Assembly (NCBI GenBank): GCA_030840805.1
Contig: JAVEDU010000076.1
Coordinates: 1 to 64,000 of the forward strand
DNA: 64,000 bases
Direction: 5' to 3'
Origin: Actinomycetota bacterium
Lineage (GTDB): Bacteria > Actinomycetota > Actinomycetes > Mycobacteriales > HKI-0501
The translations under genes and the position numbers were made by a program. Shown here one piece after another: positions 32,513-41,243 of the stretch. Position 1 is the first letter of the stretch, and each line of letters begins with the position of its first letter. The notes beneath the pieces are model-generated. The model did not search any database. It saw nothing but the letters and a program-made list of their open reading frames with translations, and was not told the origin of the DNA.

Positions 32513-33985
32513 TCAGCGCTGGCGTCGCTGCGGGGAACGGGTGACGGTGGCGGTCCGGCCCGTCGGCACCGCGCCCCGCGGGACGCGGACGTCGGTGACC
32601 ATGCGCACCACCCGCGGCGGCGAACCGGCACGTCCGGGGACCCGGACGGGGGTCACCACGCGCACGGTGCCGGGTGGCCGTCTCACCCCGGTCCGGGCGT
32701 ACTGCGGCGTGATGCGGCTGCGGATCGGCTGGCCGCGCACCGCGCCCGCGCCGCCGCGGCGCACACCGGCGTACGGGGCGCCCGGGCGGCGGTAGGGACG
32801 GCCGCTCGCGTACCGACGCCCGGGGTAGCCACCGGTGCGGCGGGGCCGGTACCCGCCGCCGGTCCGTTGTCCGACGACGCGCCGGTAGGTCCGGACGCCG
32901 CGGACGTTGCGGGCGAGAGCGTGGCGGCACCGCCGGTGGTCACCGAGCACGCGCCCGGTGTGGCCGGCCATCACCCGTGCCGTCTCCACCGGCCCGATCG
33001 GCTCGCCGGCCGCCGCCCGGCGCGTCAGCGTGGTGGCGGTGTCGTTGACGATCGTCGGCACGGCGCGGATGAACTGCCGGGCCTCCCGCGTGCCGTACAG
33101 GAGGCGGGTGATCGCGGCCGCGCCCCGCACCAGCCCGGGCAGCGCGCGGGCCAGGGCCCGGCGGTCGCGGGCGGACAGCGTGGTGACCGCGGCGGCACCG
33201 GCGAGTGCCTCCGCCTCGTCCTCGGTCTCGGCGGCGCTGGCGACGGCCGCGAGGGCCTCCGCCTCGGCGTTCGCCGCGGTGAGCGGGGACCGAAGGACGG
33301 CCTGGTGGGCGGCCTCGAGCTCGCCCTCGTCCTCGAACTCCGCCTCCCCCTCGAGCTGACTGGCGAGCGCCCGGGCGACCATGCCCGCGGCGGGGCCACC
33401 GACCGCGGTGGCGACGAGCGGACCGGCGGTCTTGGCGAGGGTGCGCAGGATGGGCGCGGCGCGGCGGACGACGCGGCCGATCCCGCGGGCGATCCCCCGG
33501 AACCGCTTGAAGAACTCCTCGGCCTCGTCCTCGCCCTCGAACTCGTACTCGCCCTCGTACTCCTCCTCGTACTCGCCCTCGCCGAGCAGACCGCCGACGG
33601 CCCGGGCGATGCCGCCGAGGAACTCCTCCCCCTCGTACTCCTCCTCACCCTCGAGGAGGCTCTCCAGCTCCTCCTCGTACTCGCCCTCCCACTCACCCTC
33701 CAGCTCCTCCTCGAACTCGAGCTCCCCCTCCTCCTCGTACTCGCCCTCGCCCTCGCCCTCGCCGAGCAGGCCGCCGACGGCCCGGGCGATACCGCCGAGG
33801 AACTCCTCCCCCTCGTACTCCTCCTCACCCTCGAGGAGGCTCTCCAGCTCCTCCTCGTACTCGGTCTCCGATTCGGACTCGAGCTCTTCCTCGCCCTCAC
33901 CGAAGAACCCTCCGAGGCCGGAGAGCACCTTGCCGAGGAACTCCTCGGACTCCCGCGAGATGGCGACGTCCTGGTGCTGCGCCAT
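32513..33985 (-). CDS. Acidic-repeat protein 1 (first gene of an undescribed operon)
   Basis: This 490-residue protein opens with MAQHQDVAIS, then acidic repeats in which a 60-residue unit occurs twice (43-78 and 103-138 are nearly identical: EEELESLLEGEEEYEG then EEFLGGIARAVGGLLGEGE). A more hydrophobic region (160-210) with alternating Gly, Ala and Arg follows, a second acidic patch (211-225), the helical domain shared with acidic protein 2 (252-347), and a long Arg/Gly/Pro/Tyr-rich basic C-terminus (360-490). No signal peptide is present. The ATG at 33985 follows GGAGGAG. Such opposite charge at the two ends suggests self-association. I know no function for it. Confidence 0.8.
   Translation of the reverse strand: MAQHQDVAISRESEEFLGKVLSGLGGFFGEGEEELESESETEYEEELESLLEGEEEYEGEEFLGGIARAVGGLLGEGEGEGEYEEEGELEFEEELEGEWEGEYEEELESLLEGEEEYEGEEFLGGIARAVGGLLGEGEYEEEYEGEYEFEGEDEAEEFFKRFRGIARGIGRVVRRAAPILRTLAKTAGPLVATAVGGPAAGMVARALASQLEGEAEFEDEGELEAAHQAVLRSPLTAANAEAEALAAVASAAETEDEAEALAGAAAVTTLSARDRRALARALPGLVRGAAAITRLLYGTREARQFIRAVPTIVNDTATTLTRRAAAGEPIGPVETARVMAGHTGRVLGDHRRCRHALARNVRGVRTYRRVVGQRTGGGYRPRRTGGYPGRRYASGRPYRRPGAPYAGVRRGGAGAVRGQPIRSRITPQYARTGVRRPPGTVRVVTPVRVPGRAGSPPRVVRMVTDVRVPRGAVPTGRTATVTRSPQRRQR
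33583..33863. repeat. Two ~100-bp near-identical direct repeats inside acidic protein 1 gene
   Basis: About 100 bases starting at 33583 recur 180 bases later at 33763 with only a few substitutions, preserving the frame. They encode the two copies of the acidic plus LGGIARAVGG unit, a recent tandem duplication within the gene. Confidence 0.8.
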
Positions 33986-34220
33986 TGCCGGCTCCTCCTC
34001 TGCGCTGGCGATCCGCCTCGCAGTACAGAACGGACCCGGCCCGCGCGGTAGTCGCCTCTTCTGTGGACGCACAAAAGGGGTGCTTCGTCCGGGTTACCCC
34101 GTCCACGTGTCACGCGTCCGTAGGACTACCGCCGCCCCGGACGGCTCTGCTGGAATGGCGAACAGGCATGCCAGCTATTGCGGAGCCGTGCCAGCCAGTC
34201 GCGTCCCAACGGGAGGGATC
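33986..34220. promoter_or_regulatory. Divergent intergenic region between acidic operon and LuxR-type gene
   Basis: These 235 bases must hold the promoters of both the minus-strand acidic-protein operon and the plus-strand LuxR-type gene. It is less GC-rich around 34040-34110. An imperfect inverted repeat, GGGGT to ACCCC (34077-34100), is visible; no clear -10 or -35 could be chosen. Confidence 0.45.
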
Positions 34221-34802
34221 ATGACTGTGGCCGACGAGCGTGCACAGGCAGATTCCTGGCCATCCGTCCAGACCGTCCCGCGCCCGGCTCCGGTGCCCCG
34301 GTCCCGGCCCGACGACGGTGCCGCGCGATGGCGGGACAACGACCGCGTGGACATCCCACCCGGCGAGGCGGAACCGCGCTCCGAGCCCGGCCCGGCCCCG
34401 GACGACCACGAGATCGTCGCCCTGCTCCGGCAGGTGCTGCGCCGCTCGCGCCGCGACGGCACGACCGTGACGTCGGCAGACGGTGTCCTGCTGGACGTGG
34501 TCGTCGAGGGCGTGCGGTGCCTGCTGGTGCGCGAACCGGCTCCGCCCTCCATGGCGGCGCTGAGCCCGCGCGAGCGGGAGATCGCGCGGATGGTCAGCCT
34601 CGGTCACACCAACAAGACCATCGCCGACGTACTCGAGATCAGCCTGTGGACGGTGTCGACGCACCTCCGCCGGGTCTTCGCGAAGCTCGGTGTCTCCACG
34701 CGGGCCGCGATGATCGGCGTGCTGTCCGGCAATCCAGAGCTCCTGAGCCCCCGCCGGGTGTCCGAACGCGACGCCGGCCGCGGTCCCGTGTTCTCGTCCT
34801 GA
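34221..34802 (+). CDS. LuxR-type transcriptional regulator without receiver domain
   Basis: This 193-residue protein has a Pro/Arg/Asp-rich N-terminus (1-65), a small mixed region (70-118), and a complete NarL/LuxR helix-turn-helix (about 122-185: ALSPREREIARMVSLGHTN, then ADVLEISLWTVSTHLRRVFA). There is no phosphoacceptor domain. The ATG at 34221 follows GGGAGGG. It is divergent from the six-gene acidic-protein operon and shares its promoter region, so it is the natural candidate regulator for that operon. What signal it senses is not visible. Confidence 0.88.
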   Translation: MTVADERAQADSWPSVQTVPRPAPVPRSRPDDGAARWRDNDRVDIPPGEAEPRSEPGPAPDDHEIVALLRQVLRRSRRDGTTVTSADGVLLDVVVEGVRCLLVREPAPPSMAALSPREREIARMVSLGHTNKTIADVLEISLWTVSTHLRRVFAKLGVSTRAAMIGVLSGNPELLSPRRVSERDAGRGPVFSS

Positions 34803-34897
34803 GCCACGGCTCCCCCGCCGGAGAACGGCGGTCTCGACGGGTCGCTACCCGGGGGGCTCGATCGACCGCCGACCGGATGGGGAGGCCGCACGCACCG

Positions 34898-35430
34898 TCA
34901 CAGGTGCCAGCCGAGGATGCCGGCGACGAGCTCGCGTTTGCTGTGGACGCCCAGCCTGTCGAGCACGGCCTTGACGTGGTCCTGGACGGTGGACGGGGAG
35001 ATGTCCAGCTGCCGGGCGATCTCGCTGGTCGGGAGACCGGCGAGGAGCTGCCGGGCGGGGTCGCGCTGGCGAGGGGTGAGCCCGGGGCGTGGAACACCAG
35101 CGGGGCGACGCCGGCGGCATCGGCGGCCTGGATGGTGACCGCGACGGACCCGGGCGGGGTCGCCGCTCCCCGGTGAGGCACGAGGCGTGGACGGCCAGCC
35201 AGTGGCCGTCGGCGATGCGGACGCGCACGCGTGGCTCGGTGGCTGCGCCGATCGGCGCAGGCCTGGACTCGTCGGGTACGGAGCGGAGCCAGGCGGCGAC
35301 GGCGAGGACGGCGGCCGTGCCCTTCCTCGTCCCATGGGCGGCCGACGTGGCGACTCCCGCCGAGCAGTACGCCGTGCCGCTGCGGAGGCTGCCGCCGCTG
35401 ACCCGTGGCCGCTGTCGCCGGCACGCCCAG
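34898..35430 (-). pseudogene. Frameshifted LuxR-family regulator gene
   Basis: Homology continues through three frames on the minus strand. From about 35430 down to 35165 one frame reads GTAAVLAVAAWLRSVPDESR and then RIADGHWLAVHASCLTGE; a second frame carries VAVTIQAADAAGVAPLVFHA; a third gives the helix-turn-helix LTPRQRDPARQLLAGLPTSE followed by IARQLDISPSTVQDHVK, and ends at the TGA at 34898. Joined, they form the C-terminal part of a known type of actinobacterial LuxR protein, so at least two frameshifts have broken the gene. The 5' part was not found with confidence. Sequencing error cannot be excluded. Confidence 0.7.
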
Positions 35431-36333
35431 GTCGCCTTCGGTGGACCAGGAAGGCGAGCAGGCCGTCCGATGACGTCTGGAGTGGCCGCCCCGGGGCGGG
35501 CGGCCAGGTCGTCCCGGCCGCCGTGAGCGTTCCTGCCAGGCCGAGCGCCCCCGCCGTGCGGACCCGTCGCGCCCGCGTGACCTGACGGTGCGGCCGATCG
35601 ACGTCGGCCCGAGTGGTTCCCGGTATCAGCGTGAACACACCGCCCGGACCGGTCACCACAATGGTCGATGTCGGGGCTCCGCTGCCCGTGACCAGAAGGA
35701 GTAGGCCAGCCGAATACGGCGCCGCTCTCCGCGTACGGGCGTCACGCTATTCGAGTCGGCAGTGCGCGCCGCGCGTGATCGCCCCTTTCTCGTTCGGCGC
35801 CCGCCTTTGTACACCGGACAGTTTCGTGACCTTCACCTCGCCCGCGTCGAGTTCCGATATCGAATTCCCGCATCGTCCCTCGCCGGCACCCCACCGGTCC
35901 TTCCTTGCGGTTCCGCGCCAGAAGCGCGCTCACCCGCGGGAAGAGGTCCGCGCAGTCACATCTCCGGTACCTCTACCAGCGCGGCTGTCGCCGCGCCTCG
36001 CCCTCGGCGATCGGCCACCACCGTCCGATGCGGCGGCGTTCGCCGCTCCGCGCCCAGAAGAGCGCTCGATACCCGGTGTATCCCACCTAACAGACGTATC
36101 CGCGAAGATATCCGGCCACCGGAAATGCCGCGTCGCATTCGGCCCCGCCGGCGCGGTGACGGGAGTACATTGCATTCGTTACCCCAGACCTCGGTGGCGT
36201 GCTGAATCCGCCCGAGTCCTTTCCGGGGAAATCGGACGAAAGACAGCTCCGGCCGCGCGGCGTGGACCGCGCTGTCTCCGCACGACGCACCACGCCGTGC
36301 GCTTCTACAACCGTGCCCGGGAAAGAAGCCGTC
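35431..36333. other. Intergenic stretch of about 900 bases, no supported gene
   Basis: No frame here shows coding character or a convincing start. The GC content drops clearly between about 35750 and 36200 compared with the flanks, with local AT-richer patches (near 35850 and 36100). It probably holds the promoter of the DUF3494 gene and decayed sequence upstream of the LuxR pseudogene. Confidence 0.6.
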
Positions 36334-38049
36334 ATGCACCGCTTCAGTACCGCCGTCCGGACCCTCACCGGCGCCGCCGCCACCGACCGCGAACACCGCA
36401 TGCGCGTGACCCGCGAGGGGGTCGCACCTCCTCGCTCCACGGGAGAGACCATGCGCGCACTGGCCGGCGCCACGATCCTCGCCACGGGCGTGGCGATGGC
36501 CGTCCTCACCCCCACCGCCGCCTACGCCGTCGCGACCACCCCGCCGCTGGGCGCGGCCGCCACCTTCGCCGTACTCGCGGGCTCGACGGTGACCAACACC
36601 GGCCCGAGCGTCGTCACCGGCGACCTGGGCGTCAGCCCCGGCACGGCGGTGACCGGGTTCCCGCCCGGGACGGTCAACGGGACCATCCACGCCGGGGATC
36701 CCACGGCCGCCGCGGCCCAGGGCGACCTCACCACGGCGTACAACTTCGCGGCCGGCGAAGCCTGCGACACGAACCTGACGAGCACGGACCTGGGCGGCTT
36801 GACGCTGCCCCCCGCCGTCTACTGCTTCAACACCTCGGCGCAGCTCACCGGCACCCTCACCCTGGATGCGCAGGGAAACCCCAACGCCGCGTGGGTCTTC
36901 CAGATCGGCACCACTCTCACCACGGCAAGCAATTCGGCGGTCGTGCTCATCAACGGGGCGACCCCCTGTAACAACAACAACGTGACCTGGCAGGTCGGCA
37001 GCAGCGCCACCCTGGGGACGGGCACCAGCTTCGTCGGCAACATCCTGGCGAACCAGTCCATCAGCCTCGCCGCGGGCTCGAACAGCACCGGCAGCCTGTT
37101 GGCGCGCATCGGCGCGGTCACGCTGGACACCAACAACGTGAGCACCTGCGGCGGGGCGGGCGGCACGGCCGGCCCCTCGGTCACCACCACGCCGTCGGGT
37201 TCGGTACCGGCGGGCGGGAACATCTCCGACACCGCTCGCGTGATCGGCGGGGCGTCCCCCACCGGCACCGTGACCTTCAGGTTGTACGGCCCCGGCGACA
37301 ACTCCTGCGCGAACGCGATCGCCACCAGAACCGGCGCGCTGACCGGTGGCACCGCCTCGTCGGGCAACGTCACCGCGGGCGGCGCGGGCACGTACAACTG
37401 GGTGGCCACCTACAACGGCGACGCCAACAACCGTCCGGTGACCTCGCCCTGCGGGAGCGAGAAGGTGGTCGTCTCCGGCCAGAACCTGACCGGACGGGCG
37501 TACGGGCTCAAGGCGACCGCGACCCTGCTCGGGGTCCCCCTCGTCACCGTGCCGCGCACGCCTGACACGGGCCCCGTCTCGACGACCTCGAACTCGTCCA
37601 CGACGACCCCGTGCGTGGCCACCGTGAGTGGGCTGGTCAGCGCCCACGCCCTGTGCGCCAACGTCACCACGGTGGCCTTCCCCAGCAAGTCCACGGCCAC
37701 CGCGTCGACCGCGGACACCACCGTCGCCATCGCCGGCATCCCCACCGTCACGATGCGCACCATCCAGTCCTCGTCGACGACGACCTGCTCCGGATCGACC
37801 GGTAGCGCCACCATCGAGTTCCTCAAGGTCGGCAACACCGTGGTGATCGGCGCACCTGGCCGGCCGGCGCCCAACACGGGGATCAATGTGGGCGTCGTCT
37901 CGCTGGTCCTCAACGAGCAGATCCCCTTGACCACCCCGGACAAGGGTCTGACCGTGAACGCGGTGCACCTCAAGGTCAACACGCTCGGCCTCGCCGTGGT
38001 GGACGTCATCGTGGCCTCGTCCGAGAGCGACATCGGCAACTGCCCGTAA
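36334..38049 (+). CDS. Secreted DUF3494 (ice-binding-like) / choice-of-anchor P protein
   Basis: This protein of 571 residues is exported. A signal peptide is clear from MRALAGATILATGVAMAVL to the cleavage site near AYA at residue 65. If translation starts at ATG 36334, that peptide has an unusually long leader; ATG 36451, behind GGGAGAGA, would place it exactly at the N-terminus and is a good alternative. Residues 70-250 are a DUF3494 beta-solenoid domain (LGAAATFAVLAGSTVTNTG, then VVTGDLGVSPG), known from ice-binding and surface adhesion proteins. An Ig-like domain (about 285-385) and a choice-of-anchor-P-like domain (390-571, with paired Cys) follow. It probably decorates the cell surface. 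Confidence 0.85.
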   Translation: MHRFSTAVRTLTGAAATDREHRMRVTREGVAPPRSTGETMRALAGATILATGVAMAVLTPTAAYAVATTPPLGAAATFAVLAGSTVTNTGPSVVTGDLGVSPGTAVTGFPPGTVNGTIHAGDPTAAAAQGDLTTAYNFAAGEACDTNLTSTDLGGLTLPPAVYCFNTSAQLTGTLTLDAQGNPNAAWVFQIGTTLTTASNSAVVLINGATPCNNNNVTWQVGSSATLGTGTSFVGNILANQSISLAAGSNSTGSLLARIGAVTLDTNNVSTCGGAGGTAGPSVTTTPSGSVPAGGNISDTARVIGGASPTGTVTFRLYGPGDNSCANAIATRTGALTGGTASSGNVTAGGAGTYNWVATYNGDANNRPVTSPCGSEKVVVSGQNLTGRAYGLKATATLLGVPLVTVPRTPDTGPVSTTSNSSTTTPCVATVSGLVSAHALCANVTTVAFPSKSTATASTADTTVAIAGIPTVTMRTIQSSSTTTCSGSTGSATIEFLKVGNTVVIGAPGRPAPNTGINVGVVSLVLNEQIPLTTPDKGLTVNAVHLKVNTLGLAVVDVIVASSESDIGNCP

Positions 38050-38080
38050 CCGCACAGGAGGTCCATCTCCTCGTGCGACA

Positions 38081-38117
38081 CGGTTCGGCCCCGGACACGC
38101 TGTCCGGGGCCGAACCG
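38081..38117. terminator. Strong hairpin between convergent genes
   Basis: A perfect 17-base stem (CGGTTCGGCCCCGGACA with its complement) encloses a three-base loop. It lies between the DUF3494 gene and the convergent ABC ATPase gene and probably terminates transcription from both directions. Confidence 0.85.
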
Positions 38118-38129
38118 CGCTCAACGCTC

Positions 38130-39224
38130 TCAGGTCAGCCGCAGCCCCGTCTTCGGCGAGAAGGCGTGCTCCTTCCCGGCCTTCACCCGCACGTGGACGG
38201 TCTCCCCGACCCGCGGCGGCGCGGCCGGGTCGATCCGGGCCACCAGATCCGGTTCGCCGGACTCCGGCGTGCCCTCGATCGCGCCGTACAGGTACGCGTC
38301 CGCGCCCAGCTCCTCCACCAGCCGCACCGTGACGGGGAAGCCCGCCCCGGGCCCCACCAGCTCGACGGACTCCGGGCGGAAGCCCAGGAGCACCGACCGG
38401 GCGTCCTGCCGTGACAGCGCAGCGACCTCGGCACGGGACAGCGCGACGTCCACCGCGCCGATCCGCGCATGCCCGTCCACGAGATGGAACTCACGGATGT
38501 TCATGGCCGGCGAGCCGATGAACCCGGCCACGAAGGCATTCGCCGGACGCTGGTACAGGTTGAGCGGGGTGTCGCACTGCTGGAGAAGCCCGTCCTTCAG
38601 GACGGCGACGCGATCCCCCATCGTCATGGCCTCGACCTGGTCGTGCGTGACGTACACCGTGGTGACGTTCAGGCGCTTCTGCAGCGCGGCGATCTGGGAC
38701 CGTGTGGACACGCGGAGCTTCGCGTCCAAGTTGGACAGCGGCTCGTCCATCAGGAACACCTGCGGCTGCCGGACGATCGCGCGGCCCATGGCGACCCGTT
38801 GCCGCTGGCCTCCGGACAGTGCCTTGGGCTTCCGGCCGAGGTACGGCTCGAGGTCCAGGATCTTGGCGGCAGCCCGGACCCGCTCCAGTCGCTCGGCCTT
38901 CGGCACCTTGGCCAGCTCCAACGCGAATCCCATGTTCTGCGCCACGGTCATGTGGGGGTACAGCGCGTAGGACTGGAACACCATCGCGATGTCCCGTTCC
39001 CTCGGCGCCAGCTTCGTCACATCGCGGTCCCCGATCCGGATCGCGCCCTCGTCCACCTCCTCCAGTCCCGCCAGCATCCGCAGCGAGGTGGACTTGCCGC
39101 AGCCGGACGGCCCGACGAGCACGAGAAACTCGCCGTCCCGGATCTGGATGTCGAGCCGGTCCACGGCGGGCGTGTCCGACCCGGGGTAGTACCGGGTCGC
39201 CTGGTCGTAGGTCACGGTCGCCAT
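38130..39224 (-). CDS. ABC transporter ATP-binding protein, MsmK/UgpC type
   Basis: This 364-residue ATPase drives sugar or polyol import. Walker A is GPSGCGKST (38-46), the signature LSGGQRQR (137-144), Walker B VFLMDEP (156-162), and the C-terminal third is the TOBE regulatory domain of the MalK/UgpC/MsmK group. It is the last gene of the polyol operon, ten bases after the first MDR dehydrogenase gene on the minus strand. Both permeases and the binding protein are encoded upstream. Confidence 0.94.
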   Translation of the reverse strand: MATVTYDQATRYYPGSDTPAVDRLDIQIRDGEFLVLVGPSGCGKSTSLRMLAGLEEVDEGAIRIGDRDVTKLAPRERDIAMVFQSYALYPHMTVAQNMGFALELAKVPKAERLERVRAAAKILDLEPYLGRKPKALSGGQRQRVAMGRAIVRQPQVFLMDEPLSNLDAKLRVSTRSQIAALQKRLNVTTVYVTHDQVEAMTMGDRVAVLKDGLLQQCDTPLNLYQRPANAFVAGFIGSPAMNIREFHLVDGHARIGAVDVALSRAEVAALSRQDARSVLLGFRPESVELVGPGAGFPVTVRLVEELGADAYLYGAIEGTPESGEPDLVARIDPAAPPRVGETVHVRVKAGKEHAFSPKTGLRLT

Positions 39225-39234
39225 GACAGGGCTC

Positions 39235-40251
39235 CTAACGCACGGGGTGGACCAGGGGTTTGACGGAGTGGGGGTCCGCCGTGACGGCGGTGAGCGCGGC
39301 CTCCACCTCGGACAGTCCGAAGTGGCCGGTGACGAGGCCGTCGAGGTCGACCCTGCCCCGGTCCACCAGGGCGATGGCGGTGGGCCACGTGTTGGCGTAC
39401 CGGAACGTGCCGATCACCTCGACCTCGCGGTTCTGGAGCGCCGAGAGCGGCAGCGGCAACTCGTCCGCGCCCATGCCGACGAGGACCGCGCGCCCGGCCG
39501 GGGCCACGACCTCGACGGCGGCCCTGCTGGCCGTCGGGTGCCCGGAGCACTCCAGCAGGACGTCGGGCTCCAGCCCGGTGAGCGGCGTCCGCGGGACCTC
39601 GACCACCGCCGTGGCCCCGAACCGCGTCGCGTGACCCAGCCGGTACGGGTTGACGTCCGCCACGATCACCTCGGTTGCCCCGCAGACGACGGCCATCTGG
39701 GTGCAGACCAGCCCGATCGGCCCGGCCCCGTTGACGAGGACGCGGCTGCCCGCCGTCACGCGACCTCGCCGGCAGGCCCAGATGCCCACGGACAACGGCT
39801 CCAGCAGGGCCGCCGCGTCGTCGCTGATCGAGTCCGGCACGGGGTGGGCCTGTGCCTCGTGGACGACGACGTACTCGCAGAAGGCCCCGTCCACCGGCGG
39901 CGTCGCCATGAACTGCATGTCGGGACAGAGGTTGTACCGGCCGGCGAGACACTGGCGGCAGGTGAAGTCCGGCCGTCCCGGCTCGACGGAGACCCGCTGA
40001 CCGCGCTGGCAACGTGTCACCGCCGGGCCGACGGCCGTGACGACGCCGGCGGGCTCGTGCCCGAGGACGAGCGGTCGTTCCACGACGTACGGCCCGATCC
40101 GGCCGTGGTCGTAGTAGTGCACGTCGGAACCGCACACCCCGACCGCGGTCACCTGCACCAGTACCTCCTGCGGGCCCGGCGAGGGCACCGGCCGCTCGTC
40201 GACCACGAGGTCGCGGATGCCGCGGAGGACGACGGCGGGCATGGACCTCAC
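39235..40251 (-). CDS. Zinc-dependent polyol dehydrogenase (sorbitol/xylitol dehydrogenase-like)
   Basis: This 338-residue MDR enzyme oxidises a polyol to a ketose with NAD. The catalytic zinc site is CGSDVHYYDHGRIG with HEPAG (Cys and His-Glu), the structural zinc cysteines lie in the CRQCLAGRYNLC block, and the cofactor motif is NGAGPIGLVC. The block DVHYYxHGRIG is typical of sorbitol and xylitol dehydrogenases. The GTG at 40251 overlaps the upstream stop (GTGA). Three such enzymes in one operon suggest that several polyols or both chiral ends are handled. Confidence 0.9.
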   Translation of the reverse strand: MRSMPAVVLRGIRDLVVDERPVPSPGPQEVLVQVTAVGVCGSDVHYYDHGRIGPYVVERPLVLGHEPAGVVTAVGPAVTRCQRGQRVSVEPGRPDFTCRQCLAGRYNLCPDMQFMATPPVDGAFCEYVVVHEAQAHPVPDSISDDAAALLEPLSVGIWACRRGRVTAGSRVLVNGAGPIGLVCTQMAVVCGATEVIVADVNPYRLGHATRFGATAVVEVPRTPLTGLEPDVLLECSGHPTASRAAVEVVAPAGRAVLVGMGADELPLPLSALQNREVEVIGTFRYANTWPTAIALVDRGRVDLDGLVTGHFGLSEVEAALTAVTADPHSVKPLVHPVR

Positions 40252-41243
40252 GGGTACACCTGGAGCTTGCGCCCGGTCCCGGCGCGGAACGTCTCGACCG
40301 CCTCGGCGTAGGCGTCGAGGGGAAAGCGGTGGCTGATCATCGTCTCGGCGTCGATCGCCCCGGCGGCGAGGAGGTCGACCGCGCGGCCGAAGCTGTGCAG
40401 CACGGCCATGCTGCCGACGATCGTGACCTCGTCCCGGTAGATCCGGAACGGAGAGAACGTCGCCGTGGCGCCCGCGGGGGCCACCCCGAACAGCTCGAAC
40501 GTCCCGCCCGGACGGACGCGGGTCAGGCCGTCCTCGATGGCCCGCACCGCCCCGGTGCAGTCGATCACCACCTCCCAGCCCTCAGGGCGGTCGAAGATGT
40601 CGGCGTGGACGGCCGTGTGTGCGGCGCCGAGCCGGGACGCCACCGTGAGACGGTCCGCGTTCAGGTCGACGACGCTGACACTCGCCGCCCCGGCCCGGAC
40701 GGCGAGCTGCGTCATCAGCAGGCCCATCGTCCCGGCCCCGTAGATCAGGTAGTGCTCGCCCACCCGCCCCGGCAGCAGGTCGAACCCGTGGACCGCGCAG
40801 GACAGCGGCTCGACGAGCGGCGCGTGCCCGAGCGGCATCGCGTCCGGCAGCCGGAAGCAGTTCCCGACGGGCACCGTCACGTACTCGGCGCAGCCACCGT
40901 GCACCGTGACGCCCAGGGCCTGGTACCGGGAGCAGAGGTTCTCGTGGCCGGTCCGGCAGTGGTGGCACTCGCCGCAGGACAGGTTCGGGTCGGCGGTCAC
41001 CCGATCGCCGACCGCGAACTCCGTGACGCCCGCCCCGGCGGCCACCACCGTGCCCGCGAACTCGTGCCCCGGGATGACCGGGTACGGCCGGTACGGCAAC
41101 TCACCGTCGAGAAGGTGTAGGTCCGTGCCGCAGATTCCACAGCCCGCGACCGCGAGGACGACGCCCCGGGTCCCGGGCGCCGGGTCGTCCACCGTGGAGA
41201 CCGCGACCTTCCCCGGCCCGACGATGACCGCCGCCCGCATCAT
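40248..41243 (-). CDS. Zinc-dependent MDR alcohol/polyol dehydrogenase
   Basis: This 331-residue MDR protein has the catalytic zinc residues in GICGTDLHLLDGE and PGHEFAG, the structural zinc motif CGECHHCRTGHENLC and the cofactor motif YGAGTMGLL. It is a close paralogue of the enzyme at 44452-45456 (shared block VGSMAVLHSFG or VLGSMAVLHSYG). The ATG at 41243 overlaps the permease stop (ATGA). It probably oxidises one of the sugars or polyols imported by the neighbouring ABC system, with L-threonine-type or arabitol-type activity as possibilities. Confidence 0.9.
   Translation of the reverse strand: MMRAAVIVGPGKVAVSTVDDPAPGTRGVVLAVAGCGICGTDLHLLDGELPYRPYPVIPGHEFAGTVVAAGAGVTEFAVGDRVTADPNLSCGECHHCRTGHENLCSRYQALGVTVHGGCAEYVTVPVGNCFRLPDAMPLGHAPLVEPLSCAVHGFDLLPGRVGEHYLIYGAGTMGLLMTQLAVRAGAASVSVVDLNADRLTVASRLGAAHTAVHADIFDRPEGWEVVIDCTGAVRAIEDGLTRVRPGGTFELFGVAPAGATATFSPFRIYRDEVTIVGSMAVLHSFGRAVDLLAAGAIDAETMISHRFPLDAYAEAVETFRAGTGRKLQVYP

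Noticed and set aside
32288-34051. Long plus-strand frames rich in Ser, Pro and Leu opposite the acidic genes
   Set aside because: These are reverse-strand readings of GAG/GAA-rich codons. The minus-strand frames have ribosome sites, paralogy and operon spacing.
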